64,000 nucleotides of DNA from Piscinibacter sp. (GTDB taxonomy: Bacteria > Pseudomonadota > Gammaproteobacteria > Burkholderiales > Burkholderiaceae_C): assembly GCA_019635485.1 (NCBI GenBank), contig JAHBZL010000021.1, positions 1 to 64,000 on the forward strand, read 5' to 3'. Positions 8,759 through 16,608 of the stretch are shown here, in pieces. Position 1 is the first letter of the stretch; each line of letters begins with the position of its first letter. The notes under the pieces are model-generated. The model had not been told where the DNA came from. It searched no databases and worked only from the letters and a program-made list of their open reading frames with translations. The position numbers and the translations under genes are program-made.

Positions 8759-9709
8759 ATGAGTTCAACTTCCATCGCTGAGCGTGCCGCCCAGGCCACG
8801 CCCGCGCCGATCGCCCGGCGCATGCGCGGGCTGTCGGATCGCGCGGTTGCCTGGCTCTTCGTCGCGCCGACGATGGTGCTGCTGCTGGCGATCAACATCT
8901 TTCCGCTGATCTGGACGGTGCGGCTGTCGTTCACGAACTTCCGTGCCAACCGGCCGAACGCCGAGGTGCTCGGCGTGGGCATCGACAACTACGTCGCCAT
9001 CCTCACCGACCCGGAGATCTGGGGGCCGATGCAGGCCACCGCGCACTTCCTGTTCTGGACCATCGCGCTGCAGACGCTGATTGGCTTCGGCCTGGCCTGG
9101 CTCATCGACCGCAAGTTCCGCGGCCACGGATTCTGGACCACGGTGATCCTGATCCCGATGATGCTGTCGCCGGCGGTGGTCGGGAACTTCTGGGCCTTCC
9201 TGTACCAGCCGCAGATCGGCCTGTTCAACTACGCGGTCTCGTTCCTGACCGGCATCCCGCCGTCGAGCTTCGAGATGCTCGGCTCGGTCTCGCTCGCACC
9301 CTGGGCGATCGTGATCGTCGACACCTGGATGTGGACGCCCTACGTGATGCTGATCTGCCTGGCCGGCCTGCGCAGCATCCCCGACTACATCTACGAGGCC
9401 GCCGAGGTCGACCGCGCCTCGCCCTGGCGCCAGTTCTGGAGCATCACGCTGCCGATGGTGCTGCCCTTCGTGATGCTGGCGGTGCTGTTCCGCGGCATCG
9501 AGAACTTCAAGATGTTCGACCTCGTCAACCTGCTGACCAACGGCGGGCCGGGGTCCACCACCGAGGTCGTCTCGATCACGCTCAAGCGCGAGGCCTTCGA
9601 GAAGTGGCGCACCGGCTACTCGTCGGCGCTCGCGATCATCCTGTTCGTCGCGGTGTTCGGTCTCGCGAACATCTACGTCAAGGCACTGAACGCGGTGAAG
9701 AACCGATGA
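8759..9709 (+). CDS. Carbohydrate ABC transporter permease (MalF/UgpA type)
   Basis: A 316-aa inner-membrane protein with about six transmembrane helices. The ATPase-contact loop (EAA motif) reads EAAEVDRASPWRQFW, followed by ITLPMVLP. It forms the translocation pore with the next permease. ATG 8759 is preferred; an in-frame TTG nine bases upstream is less likely, and neither has a clear ribosome site. The stop overlaps the start of the second permease (ATGA), so the two are translationally coupled in the expected 1:1 ratio. Confidence 0.9.
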   Translation: MSSTSIAERAAQATPAPIARRMRGLSDRAVAWLFVAPTMVLLLAINIFPLIWTVRLSFTNFRANRPNAEVLGVGIDNYVAILTDPEIWGPMQATAHFLFWTIALQTLIGFGLAWLIDRKFRGHGFWTTVILIPMMLSPAVVGNFWAFLYQPQIGLFNYAVSFLTGIPPSSFEMLGSVSLAPWAIVIVDTWMWTPYVMLICLAGLRSIPDYIYEAAEVDRASPWRQFWSITLPMVLPFVMLAVLFRGIENFKMFDLVNLLTNGGPGSTTEVVSITLKREAFEKWRTGYSSALAIILFVAVFGLANIYVKALNAVKNR

Positions 9710-10668
9710 GCTCGAACCGGGGCCTCTCCACTGCGCACTCGGTCGTCGAACCGACGTCCCTGAGCAAGCGCGTCGCCGCGACGCTGGTGGTGCTGTACGC
9801 GCTGGTCGCGCTGATCCCGCTCGCCTGGATCGCGCTGACCGCGATCAAGAGCCCGCCGGACTCGATCAGCTACCCGCCCAAGCTGGTCTTCGAGCCGTCG
9901 ATCGAGGGCTTCTGCAACCTGTTCACGACGCGCTCGCGCCAGACCGACGAGTACCTCGAGAGCCTGCCGCCGCCGTCCGGGGCCTGCGAACGCATCGCGC
10001 GCGACAACAACATGGTGGTCGTCAGCCGCTCGAACTACCTGCCCCGCTTCGTCAACTCGCTGATCATCGCGTTCGGCTCGACGCTGCTGTCGGTGGGCCT
10101 CGGCGTGATGGCGGCCTACGCGTTCTCGCGCTTTCCGGTGCCGGGCAAGGACGACCTGATGTTCTTCATCCTGTCCACCCGCATGATGCCGCCCATCGCG
10201 GTGGCGATCCCGATCTTCCTGATGTACCGCGAGCTCGGCCTGTCGGACACCAAGCTCGGCATGATCCTGCTGTACAGCGCGGTGAACGTCTCGCTCGCGG
10301 TCTGGCTGCTCAAGGGCTTCATCGACGAGATCCCGCGCGAGTACGAGGAGGCGGCGATGGTCGACGGCTACACGCGGCTGCAGGCCTTCCGCAAGGTGGT
10401 GCTGCCGCAGGCCACCACGGGCATCGTCGCGACGGCGATCTTCTGCCTGATCTTCGCCTGGAACGAATACGCCTTCGCGGTGCTGCTCACCAGCGGCGAG
10501 GCGCAGACCGCGCCGCCGTTCATCCCCATCATCATCGGCGAGGGCGGGCAGGACTGGCCGGCGGTGGCAGCCGGCACGATGCTGTTCCTCGTGCCGATCC
10601 TCGTATTCACCGTGCTGCTGCGCAAGCACCTGCTGCGCGGCATCACCTTCGGGGCGGTGCGCAAATGA
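9706..10668 (+). CDS. Carbohydrate ABC transporter permease (MalG/UgpE type)
   Basis: A 320-aa inner-membrane permease, partner of the preceding one. The first helix (about 25-47) is followed by an extended periplasmic segment (about 48-112) holding two cysteines, Cys70 and Cys94, which could form a disulfide. The EAA loop appears as EEAAMVDGYTRLQAF with VVLPQA. The start is fixed by the ATGA overlap with the upstream permease, and the end overlaps the next small gene in the same way. The long periplasmic loop is larger than in MalG and may contact the binding protein. Confidence 0.9.
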   Translation: MSSNRGLSTAHSVVEPTSLSKRVAATLVVLYALVALIPLAWIALTAIKSPPDSISYPPKLVFEPSIEGFCNLFTTRSRQTDEYLESLPPPSGACERIARDNNMVVVSRSNYLPRFVNSLIIAFGSTLLSVGLGVMAAYAFSRFPVPGKDDLMFFILSTRMMPPIAVAIPIFLMYRELGLSDTKLGMILLYSAVNVSLAVWLLKGFIDEIPREYEEAAMVDGYTRLQAFRKVVLPQATTGIVATAIFCLIFAWNEYAFAVLLTSGEAQTAPPFIPIIIGEGGQDWPAVAAGTMLFLVPILVFTVLLRKHLLRGITFGAVRK

Positions 10669-10844
10669 AGGCCTGGCCGAAGTGGCTGCGCCGCGGCCCG
10701 CTCGAGATGGCGGCCTGCATCGTGATCGCCCTGGGCATCTTCATGATGCTGCAGCCGTTCGCGCTGGTGCTCTACACGTACTCGTTCGTGACGATGCTGG
10801 CGGGCGTCGTGATGTTCACGATCGTTTCCAAGTTCCCGAAGTGA
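10665..10844 (+). CDS. Small two-helix membrane protein of the ABC importer operon
   Basis: A 59-codon gene starting at an ATGA overlap with the second permease and ending TTCCCGAAGTGA. The peptide starts MKAWPKWLRRGPLE, then has two hydrophobic stretches, about residues 15-30 and 32-54, and ends in a basic SKFPK tail. Its position between permease and ATPase genes matches glpU of the rhizobial glycerol importer operon glpSTPQUV, a small membrane protein of unknown role. Homology was not tested. Overlap, codon use and hydrophobic pattern make it a real gene. It may be an accessory subunit of the transporter. Confidence 0.75.
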   Translation: MKAWPKWLRRGPLEMAACIVIALGIFMMLQPFALVLYTYSFVTMLAGVVMFTIVSKFPK

Positions 10845-10907
10845 CCATGAAGTCCGTCTTGCGCGAAAGAGGACCTCGCCTGCTGCCTGGCCTGCCGACC
10901 TGACACC

Positions 10908-12050
10908 ATGGCCCAGATCCGCGTCCAGAACCTGCACAAGGCCTTTGCCGACTTCGTCGCGGTGAAGGATTCGACCTTCACCGTACGCGACGGCGAGTTC
11001 TTCTGCCTGCTCGGCCCGTCCGGCTGCGGCAAGACGACCACGCTGCGCATGATCGCCGGGCTCGAACTGCCGACCAGGGGCCAGATCTTCCTCGGCGACG
11101 AGGACGTCACGTTCAAGCGCGCCTCGCACCGCGACATCGCGTTCGTGTTCCAGCTGTTCGCGTTGTACCCGCACATGAACGTGCGCAAGAACATCGCCTT
11201 CCCGCTCGTCTCGCAGGGGGTGCCGCGCGCCGAGATCGCGGCCAAGGTGGCCGAGGCAGCGCGCGTGCTGCGCATCGAGCACCTGCTGGATCTGCCTGTC
11301 TCGGGCCTGTCCAGCGGCGACCGGCAGCGCGTCGCGCTGGGCCGGGCGATCGTGCGCGAGCCGCTCGCCTTCATGATGGACGAGCCGCTGGGCGCGCTCG
11401 ACTCCGAGTTCCGCGAGCTGATGTGCCAGGAACTGCGCGCGCTGCACGACCGGCTGCACGCCACCACGGTCTACGTCACGCACGACCAGCTCGAGGCGAT
11501 GGCGATGGCCGACACGATCGCGATCATGAACCAAGGCGTGATCGAGCAGCTCGGCGCGCCGCAGGAGGTCTACGACCGACCGGCCTCGGTGTTCGTGGCC
11601 GACTTCATCGGCTCGCCGGCGATGAACTTCCTGCCGCTGCCCGGCGGCTACGCGGCCGGTGCGCGCCAGGTGCGGCTCGGCGAGACGCTGCTGCCGGTGC
11701 CCGAGCTGCGCGAGGCCGCGCCCGGCGATTCGCTGCTGTACGGCGTGCGGCCCGAGCATGTGCGCTTCGCGCCCGACTCGTCGCTGCGGGCCGAGGTGCT
11801 CGGCACCGAGTACCTGGGCACCAGCCAGGTCGTCACCTGCCGCAGCGCCGGTGGCACGACGCTGCGCGCCCGGGTCGGCGCCGAGCTGGCGGTGCGGCGC
11901 GGCGAGACGGTCGGGCTCGCGTTCGATGCTTCGCAGGTGTCGCTGTTCGACGCAACCAGCGGCCGCTCGCTGCGCACGGTGCGGCACGAGTCCCCCGCCG
12001 GCCGCCACGCCGCGCCGGGCCCGCTGGCCGCCGGAGCCGGTCATGGCTGA
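10908..12050 (+). CDS. ABC transporter ATP-binding protein, MalK/UgpC-like, with degenerate signature motif
   Basis: A 380-aa ATPase with a C-terminal regulatory TOBE-like domain (about 240-360). Walker A is GPSGCGKT (36-43), the Q-loop is Gln82, Walker B is FMMDEP (155-160) and the H-loop is His192. The signature that should read LSGGQ is LSSGD (134-138), so the ATP site completed by this subunit may be weak. The second ATPase is canonical; a heterodimer with one good and one poor site is likely. This resembles tandem ATPase pairs such as GlpS/GlpT. It overlaps the next gene by eight bases. Confidence 0.9.
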   Translation: MAQIRVQNLHKAFADFVAVKDSTFTVRDGEFFCLLGPSGCGKTTTLRMIAGLELPTRGQIFLGDEDVTFKRASHRDIAFVFQLFALYPHMNVRKNIAFPLVSQGVPRAEIAAKVAEAARVLRIEHLLDLPVSGLSSGDRQRVALGRAIVREPLAFMMDEPLGALDSEFRELMCQELRALHDRLHATTVYVTHDQLEAMAMADTIAIMNQGVIEQLGAPQEVYDRPASVFVADFIGSPAMNFLPLPGGYAAGARQVRLGETLLPVPELREAAPGDSLLYGVRPEHVRFAPDSSLRAEVLGTEYLGTSQVVTCRSAGGTTLRARVGAELAVRRGETVGLAFDASQVSLFDATSGRSLRTVRHESPAGRHAAPGPLAAGAGHG

Positions 12051-13089
12051 GCTGCTGCTGCAGGACCTGTGCAAGCGCTTCGACGAGGTCGAGGCCGTGC
12101 GTTCGCTGTCGCTGCAGGTCGCCAGCGGCGAGTTCATCGTGCTGCTCGGCCCGAGCGGGGCCGGCAAGACCACGACGCTGCGCCTGGTCGCCGGGCTGGA
12201 GCGCCCGGATACCGGGCGGGTGCACATCGGCGGCCACGACGTGACGGACCTCGCGCCGGCGCTGCGCGACGTCACCTTCGTGTTCCAGCAGTACTCGCTC
12301 TACCCGCACCTGACCGTGTTCGACAACCTGGCCTTCCCGCTGCGCTCGCCGATGCGCCGCACGCCGGAGGACCAGATCCGCCGCAAGGTGACCGAGGTCG
12401 CCTCGCTGCTGCGCATCGACGACAAGCTCGGCAACCCGGCCACGCGGCTGTCCGGCGGCCAGATGCAGCGCGTCGCGATCGGCCGCGCGCTGGTGCGCGA
12501 GCCGGCGGTCACGCTGATGGACGAGCCGCTGTCGTCGCTCGACGCGAAGCTGCGCAACGACCTGCGCCTGGAGCTCAAGCGCATCCAGCAGGACCTGGGC
12601 GCGACGCTGCTGTACGTCACGCACGACCAGACCGAGGCGATGACGCTGGCCGACCGCATCGGCGTGCTCGACCATGGCGTGCTGGTGCAGGTCGGCACGC
12701 CGCGCGAGATCTACCAGGATCCGGTGAGCGCCTATGTCGCCGCGCGGCTCGGTTCACCGCGCATCAATCTGCTGCCACGCGCCTGCGCGGGCTCGCTGCC
12801 CGCACCGACGGAGGCAGCGACCATCGGCGTGCGGCCCGACGGCGCGTCGCTCGCGCCCGCCAACGGGCACGACCGCGGCCACGCGCAGGCGCTGGTGCGC
12901 CGTGTCGAGCACCTGGGCGACCAGACGCACGTCTACGTCGCCCTGGGTGGCGCGGCGGAGGACGTCGAGCTCGTCACGCTGTGCCAGGACACCGGCGGCC
13001 TGGAGCCGGGCCGTGCGGTGTCGGTCGAGTTCCGCGCGCCGCTGTTCTTCGACACGGCCGGCCGGCGTATTCCCGGAAACCCACGATGA
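12043..13089 (+). CDS. ABC transporter ATP-binding protein, MalK/UgpC-like, canonical partner
   Basis: A 348-aa ATPase with Walker A GPSGAGKT (about 36-43), signature LSGGQMQRVAIGRAL, Walker B VTLMDEP and the switch sequence YVTHDQTEAM. The C-terminal third is a TOBE-like domain. It differs clearly from the preceding ATPase, so the two are not a recent duplication, and a heterodimer is the simplest reading. The start lies inside the end of the upstream gene. A GC-rich hairpin separates it from dhaL. Confidence 0.92.
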   Translation: MAELLLQDLCKRFDEVEAVRSLSLQVASGEFIVLLGPSGAGKTTTLRLVAGLERPDTGRVHIGGHDVTDLAPALRDVTFVFQQYSLYPHLTVFDNLAFPLRSPMRRTPEDQIRRKVTEVASLLRIDDKLGNPATRLSGGQMQRVAIGRALVREPAVTLMDEPLSSLDAKLRNDLRLELKRIQQDLGATLLYVTHDQTEAMTLADRIGVLDHGVLVQVGTPREIYQDPVSAYVAARLGSPRINLLPRACAGSLPAPTEAATIGVRPDGASLAPANGHDRGHAQALVRRVEHLGDQTHVYVALGGAAEDVELVTLCQDTGGLEPGRAVSVEFRAPLFFDTAGRRIPGNPR

Positions 13090-13098
13090 GACCCCACG

Positions 13099-13130
13099 CG
13101 CGCGCCGCCGGCCGGCCGGGCCGGCGCGCG
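13099..13130 (+). promoter_or_regulatory. GC-rich hairpin abutting the dhaL ribosome site
   Basis: CGCGCGCCG (13099-13107) pairs perfectly with CGGCGCGCG (13122-13130) around a 14-base loop that is itself CCGG-rich. The AGGAGG ribosome site starts at the very next base (13131) and the ATG follows at 13145. Such a stem could limit 3'-end decay or processing between the transporter and kinase parts of the message, or affect ribosome access. It has no T-tract, so it is not a typical terminator. Confidence 0.45.
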
Positions 13131-13144
13131 AGGAGGCCCGAACG

Positions 13145-13732
13145 ATGCAACTGACCCGGATCATCCAGGCCTGCACGCAGACGCTGGTCGAGCACGTCGA
13201 GGAACTGACGGCCCTCGACGCGGCGATCGGCGACGGCGATCACGGCCTGAACATGAGACGCGGCGCACTGGCGATCCAGGGCCGCCTGCCCGAGCTGGAG
13301 GCCAAGCCATTGGCGGACGCGCTCAAGGCCATGGGCATGACCTGCATGTCCACCGTCGGCGGCTCGTCCGGCCCGGTGTTCGGCACGCTGCTCGTCACGC
13401 TCGGCAAGGAACTGCCCTCCGATCCGAACGCGGCGGACCTGGCGCGTGCGCTGGCCGCCGGCATCGCGGCGCTGAGCCGGCTCGGCAAGGTCGAGGTCGG
13501 CCAGAAGACGCTGCTGGACGTGCTCGACCCGGTGCAGAAGACGCTGGCCGCCGGCGGCGACGATCTCGTGGCGCGCGTGCGCCAGTGCGCCCTGGACAGC
13601 GCCGCGGCGACCGCGCAGATGGACGCGCTCAAGGGCCGCGCGTCCTTCCTCGGCGAGCGCGCGCTCGGCCACGTCGACCCGGGTTCGCGATCGATGGCAT
13701 TGATCATCGCCGCGCTGTGTGACAACCTCTGA
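13145..13732 (+). CDS. dhaL: Dihydroxyacetone kinase subunit L (DhaL) family protein
   Basis: A 195-aa DhaL-type nucleotide-binding subunit. The Mg-ADP/ATP-binding acidic cluster is seen as LDAAIGDGDHGLNM (Asp25, Asp30, Asp32), and the glycine-rich MSTVGGSSGPVFGTL segment follows near residue 75. It works with DhaK to phosphorylate dihydroxyacetone or a related short ketose. In PTS-type systems DhaL is rephosphorylated by DhaM; no DhaM gene is present, so either ATP is used directly or DhaM is elsewhere. A strong AGGAGG site precedes it. The L-before-K order is the reverse of the E. coli dhaKLM order. Confidence 0.88.
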   Translation: MQLTRIIQACTQTLVEHVEELTALDAAIGDGDHGLNMRRGALAIQGRLPELEAKPLADALKAMGMTCMSTVGGSSGPVFGTLLVTLGKELPSDPNAADLARALAAGIAALSRLGKVEVGQKTLLDVLDPVQKTLAAGGDDLVARVRQCALDSAAATAQMDALKGRASFLGERALGHVDPGSRSMALIIAALCDNL

Positions 13733-13753
13733 CCGCCTCGAGCCTGGACTGCC

Positions 13754-14743
13754 ATGAAGAAGCTCATCAACGACGTCGAGACCGTTCTGGCCGAGAGCCT
13801 GGACGGGTTTGCCGCGGCGCACGCGGACATCGTGCTGCTCGGCGCCGAGCGCCAGTTCGTGCGCCGCCGCAACACCAAGCCCGGCAAGGTGGCGCTGATC
13901 TCCGGCGGCGGCTCGGGCCACGAGCCGCTGCACGCCGGCTTCGTCGGCCACGGCATGCTGGATGCCGCCTGCCCTGGCCAGGTGTTCACCTCGCCGACGC
14001 CGGACCAGATGCTGGCCGCGGCGCAGTCGGTCGAGGGTGGCGCCGGCGTGCTGTTCATCGTCAAGAACTATTCCGGCGACATGATGAACTTCCAGATGGC
14101 CGCCGAGATGCTGGACCGCGAGAACGCCACCGTGATCGTCAACGACGACGTGGCGGTCGAGAACTCGACCTACACCACCGGCCGCCGCGGCGTGGCCGGC
14201 ACGCTGGTGGTCGAGAAGATCGTCGGCGCGGCCGCCGAGCGCGGCGACGGCCTGGCGGCGCTGAAGGCGCTGGGGGATTCCGTCAACAAGTCCACCGCGT
14301 CGATGGGTGTCGCGCTGACCTCGTGCACGGTGCCGGCAGCCGGCAAGCCGACCTTCCAGATCGGCATCGACGAGATGGAGCTCGGCGTCGGCATCCACGG
14401 CGAGCCGGGCCGCAAGCGCGTCAAGCTGACCAGTGCCGACGACATCGCCGCCGAGCTGACCGGTGCGATCCTGCGCGACCTGTCGCTGAAGTCCGGCCAG
14501 GAGGTGATCCTGCTGGTCAACGGCTTCGGCGGCACGCCGCTGCTCGAGCTGTACTTGATGGTGCACGCGGCGCGCCGGGTGCTGCACGGTGCCGGCGTGC
14601 GCGTGGCGCGCCACCTGACCGGGCCCTACGTCACCTCGCTGGAGATGGCCGGCTGCTCGATCACCGTCAGCGCGGTCGACTCCGCCTCGCTCGCGCTGTG
14701 GGACGCGCCGGTGCACACCGCCGCGCTGCGCTGGGCCATGTAA
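13754..14743 (+). CDS. dhaK: Dihydroxyacetone kinase subunit K (DhaK) family protein
   Basis: A 329-aa substrate-binding subunit. It has the GGGSGHEPLHAGFVGHGM motif near residue 50 and His215 in VGIHGEPG, the residue that holds the ketone covalently as a hemiaminal in the E. coli enzyme (His218). Length and motifs are those of a complete DhaK. Together with DhaL it should phosphorylate the ketose delivered by, or formed after import through, the upstream ABC system. Dihydroxyacetone, L-/D-erythrulose or another short ketose fit equally well; homologous kinases act on erythrulose in tetritol pathways. It is the last gene of the operon. Confidence 0.88.
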   Translation: MKKLINDVETVLAESLDGFAAAHADIVLLGAERQFVRRRNTKPGKVALISGGGSGHEPLHAGFVGHGMLDAACPGQVFTSPTPDQMLAAAQSVEGGAGVLFIVKNYSGDMMNFQMAAEMLDRENATVIVNDDVAVENSTYTTGRRGVAGTLVVEKIVGAAAERGDGLAALKALGDSVNKSTASMGVALTSCTVPAAGKPTFQIGIDEMELGVGIHGEPGRKRVKLTSADDIAAELTGAILRDLSLKSGQEVILLVNGFGGTPLLELYLMVHAARRVLHGAGVRVARHLTGPYVTSLEMAGCSITVSAVDSASLALWDAPVHTAALRWAM

Positions 14744-14755
14744 CGCCGAAGCCGG

Positions 14756-15448
14756 CTACTTGACGTACATGATGCGCCGGCCGAGCAGGTTGCCCTCGGC
14801 CCGGTCCAGCACGTTCACGGTGGCCTGCTTGGGGCGGAAGCCGTCCGGCAGCGGCAACGTGCCGCCGAGCGCCTCGTGGCGACCGACCGAGACCGACATC
14901 GGCTTGGTCGTCACCGTGGTCGCGCTGCCGCTGGACGACTCGCCGGCCAGCACGAACTGCACCACGCCGTTCAGCGGCCGGGCGACGCCGCCTTCGCGGT
15001 ACAGCAGCACGTCGTAGAGCAGCTTCGCGCCCTGCGCGTCGAAGCGCGCGGCGCGCACCTCGACGGCGCCGCCGCGCGGGTCCGGCGGCAGCGCCGCGGC
15101 GACGAAATCCAGCCCCGCGCGCAGCCGCTCCACCGTCTGCTTGCTGGTGGCCAGTTCGGCCGTCGCGGTGCGGGCCTCGGCGAGCGCCGCGTCGAGCCGC
15201 TTCGTGACGTCGGCGAGCTGCGCCTTCAGCGTCGTGCGCTCGGCATCGGCCTCCTCGAAGGCCTGGCGCAGTTCGGTCGACGCCTGCGCCGACAGCCGCT
15301 TCGGCAGGTGGTTCTCCTGCAGGTAGGCCAGGCCGCCGGCACCGGTGGCGATGCCCAGCAGCAGCAGCACCAGCCAGCGCGGAATGCGCAGGCGCGAGCG
15401 CCGGCGGCCGTAGCGCTCGAGGACGACGGGTTTGGATTGTCCGAACAT
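14756..15448 (-). CDS. DUF6776-like membrane-anchored coiled-coil protein
   Basis: A 230-aa protein of unknown function. An arginine-rich start (YGRRRSRLRIPRW) leads into one transmembrane helix (about 25-45). A long Ala/Glu-rich coiled coil (about 55-115) and a beta-rich C-terminal domain follow. The topology suggests a cytoplasmic N-terminus with coiled coil and C-terminal domain in the periplasm. The layout matches proteobacterial proteins labelled DUF6776, judged from memory. It converges with dhaK across a 12-base gap. Confidence 0.6.
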   Translation of the reverse strand: MFGQSKPVVLERYGRRRSRLRIPRWLVLLLLGIATGAGGLAYLQENHLPKRLSAQASTELRQAFEEADAERTTLKAQLADVTKRLDAALAEARTATAELATSKQTVERLRAGLDFVAAALPPDPRGGAVEVRAARFDAQGAKLLYDVLLYREGGVARPLNGVVQFVLAGESSSGSATTVTTKPMSVSVGRHEALGGTLPLPDGFRPKQATVNVLDRAEGNLLGRRIMYVK

Positions 15449-15496
15449 GCGCGGGAAGTCAGCTTGTCAGTGCAGCCCTCAAGCGTACAACGGGCC

Positions 15497-15502
15497 TGTC
15501 AA
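15497..15502 (-). promoter_or_regulatory. Candidate -35 box (TTGACA) for the DUF6776-like gene
   Basis: A perfect TTGACA on the minus strand lies about 49 bases upstream of the start at 15448. No good -10 box sits 16-18 bases further on, so this is weak evidence. An 8-bp inverted repeat, CAGCTTGT (15460-15467) and ACAAGCTG (15502-15509), brackets the presumed transcription start and could form a leader stem. Confidence 0.3.
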
Positions 15503-15556
15503 CAAGCTGAAACATCCGACGCAAACGGGGACAACTCCGGGTTCGTTCACACCAGG

Positions 15557-16135
15557 TCAGGCCAGCGCAGCCGCCAGCGCGGAGAAGGTGTTGCTGCGCA
15601 GCTCCTCCTCGATCGCATGGCCGAGTGCCCGCTCGACGCGGTTGGCGGAGAACACGCCGCGCACCACCGGGTTCTGCCGAGCGTCGCGCTCGACCACGAT
15701 CAGGTAGCGCTGCGCGGTGGCACGGAAGGTCGCGACGATGTCGCCCACCCGCGCGCGCGGCACGTCGCCCGCGTCGACGACGGCCCAGTCGACGACCGGT
15801 GTCATCAGGTCGGCCACGCACAGCTCGCCGTGGCTGGTGCCGCGCTGCGTCGCGGCCTGCAGCGCGCGCTCGCCCTGCAGGTCGGCCGCGGTGACGAGGC
15901 CCACCACGCCGCCGGCGGCGTCGAGCACGAAGGCCATGCGCACGCCGGCGTGCTGCATCAGGCGGCGCGTGTCCTCCAGCGGCTCGTCGGAAGGGACGAC
16001 GACGCTGGAGGCGATGCGCAGGTCGGTCAGCACGGCGGTGGCGGGATCGTCGAACTCGACGTGGGCCTCGGCATGCACCAGCCCGAGCGGCGCCTCGAGC
16101 ACGGAACGGACCGGCAGGGCATGGAAATGGCGCAT
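15557..16135 (-). CDS. CBS-domain protein
   Basis: A 192-aa cytoplasmic protein made of a CBS-domain pair: the first about 40-100 (with GVRMAFVLDAAGGVVGLVT), the second about 115-185 (VADLMTP through YLIVVERD and VVRGVFSANRVERALG). CBS pairs bind adenosine nucleotides or similar ligands and act as energy or stress sensors. The start at 16135 is chosen for its GAGGAGG ribosome site; an in-frame ATG 75 bases upstream would add an Arg/Gly-rich tail read from a palindrome. No fused catalytic domain is seen. The target is unknown. Confidence 0.8.
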   Translation of the reverse strand: MRHFHALPVRSVLEAPLGLVHAEAHVEFDDPATAVLTDLRIASSVVVPSDEPLEDTRRLMQHAGVRMAFVLDAAGGVVGLVTAADLQGERALQAATQRGTSHGELCVADLMTPVVDWAVVDAGDVPRARVGDIVATFRATAQRYLIVVERDARQNPVVRGVFSANRVERALGHAIEEELRSNTFSALAAALA

Positions 16136-16149
16136 GACACCTCCTCGCA

Positions 16150-16175
16150 CACGGTCGCCCGCCCGGGCGACCGTG
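16150..16175. promoter_or_regulatory. Perfect 26-bp palindrome upstream of the CBS-domain gene
   Basis: CACGGTCGCCCG (16150-16161) and CGGGCGACCGTG (16164-16175) are exact reverse complements with two bases between. It stands 15 bases before the CBS start, just ahead of the ribosome site. It could be a transcription-factor operator, a leader hairpin, or a terminator of the upstream gene at 16252, though no T-tract follows on either strand. Confidence 0.5.
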
Positions 16176-16251
16176 CCCCCGGGTTTACTCCTCGCGGCGC
16201 GCCGCCGCAAGCAGGTTTACCGAGGTCCCGCGCCGGCCGGTGCGGCATTCG

Positions 16252-16608
16252 TCAGTCGCCGCGCTCGTGGTCCAGGAAGTCGCTGCGCCCGCGCGCGGCG
16301 TTGACGAGCAGCGCGTTCCAGCGTCGCTGCTGCCCGGGCGTGGCGGCCCAGTCGCTGCCGAACAGCGGCTCGCCCTGCTGCACCATCAGCATCGCGATCT
16401 GCGCCGACGGCGCATGGCCCGCGTCGGCCAGGCGGGAAAAGCGCGCGAACGCGCCGGCGTAGCGCCGCTCGCGGAACGCCTGCAGCGCCTGCACGTAGCT
16501 GGCCTGCTGGGCGGCGCTCAGCGCCACGGGCTGGATGGACTGGGCCGGGACGGCCAGGACGACAAACGCGGCCAGGCTGAAGGCGGCGGCGGCCAGGATG
16601 GTTCGCAT
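16252..16608 (-). CDS. Small exported protein, TPR/Sel1-like
   Basis: A 118-aa protein with a signal peptide (about 1-25, ending VPAQS). The mature part holds a helical repeat-like stretch, YVQALQAFRERRYAGAFARF then SRLADAGHAPSAQIAMLM, as in TPR/Sel1 repeats. It ends in a charged tail. A GAGGAGA ribosome site precedes the ATG. It is probably periplasmic and binds a protein partner. Nothing in the sequence gives the partner. Similar small proteins are common in Burkholderiales. Confidence 0.65.
   Translation of the reverse strand: MRTILAAAAFSLAAFVVLAVPAQSIQPVALSAAQQASYVQALQAFRERRYAGAFARFSRLADAGHAPSAQIAMLMVQQGEPLFGSDWAATPGQQRRWNALLVNAARGRSDFLDHERGD

Noticed and set aside
13145..14743. Complete PTS-type DhaKLM operon
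   Set aside because: No DhaM, HPr or EI-like sequence was found beside dhaL/dhaK; the next gene is convergent and unrelated.
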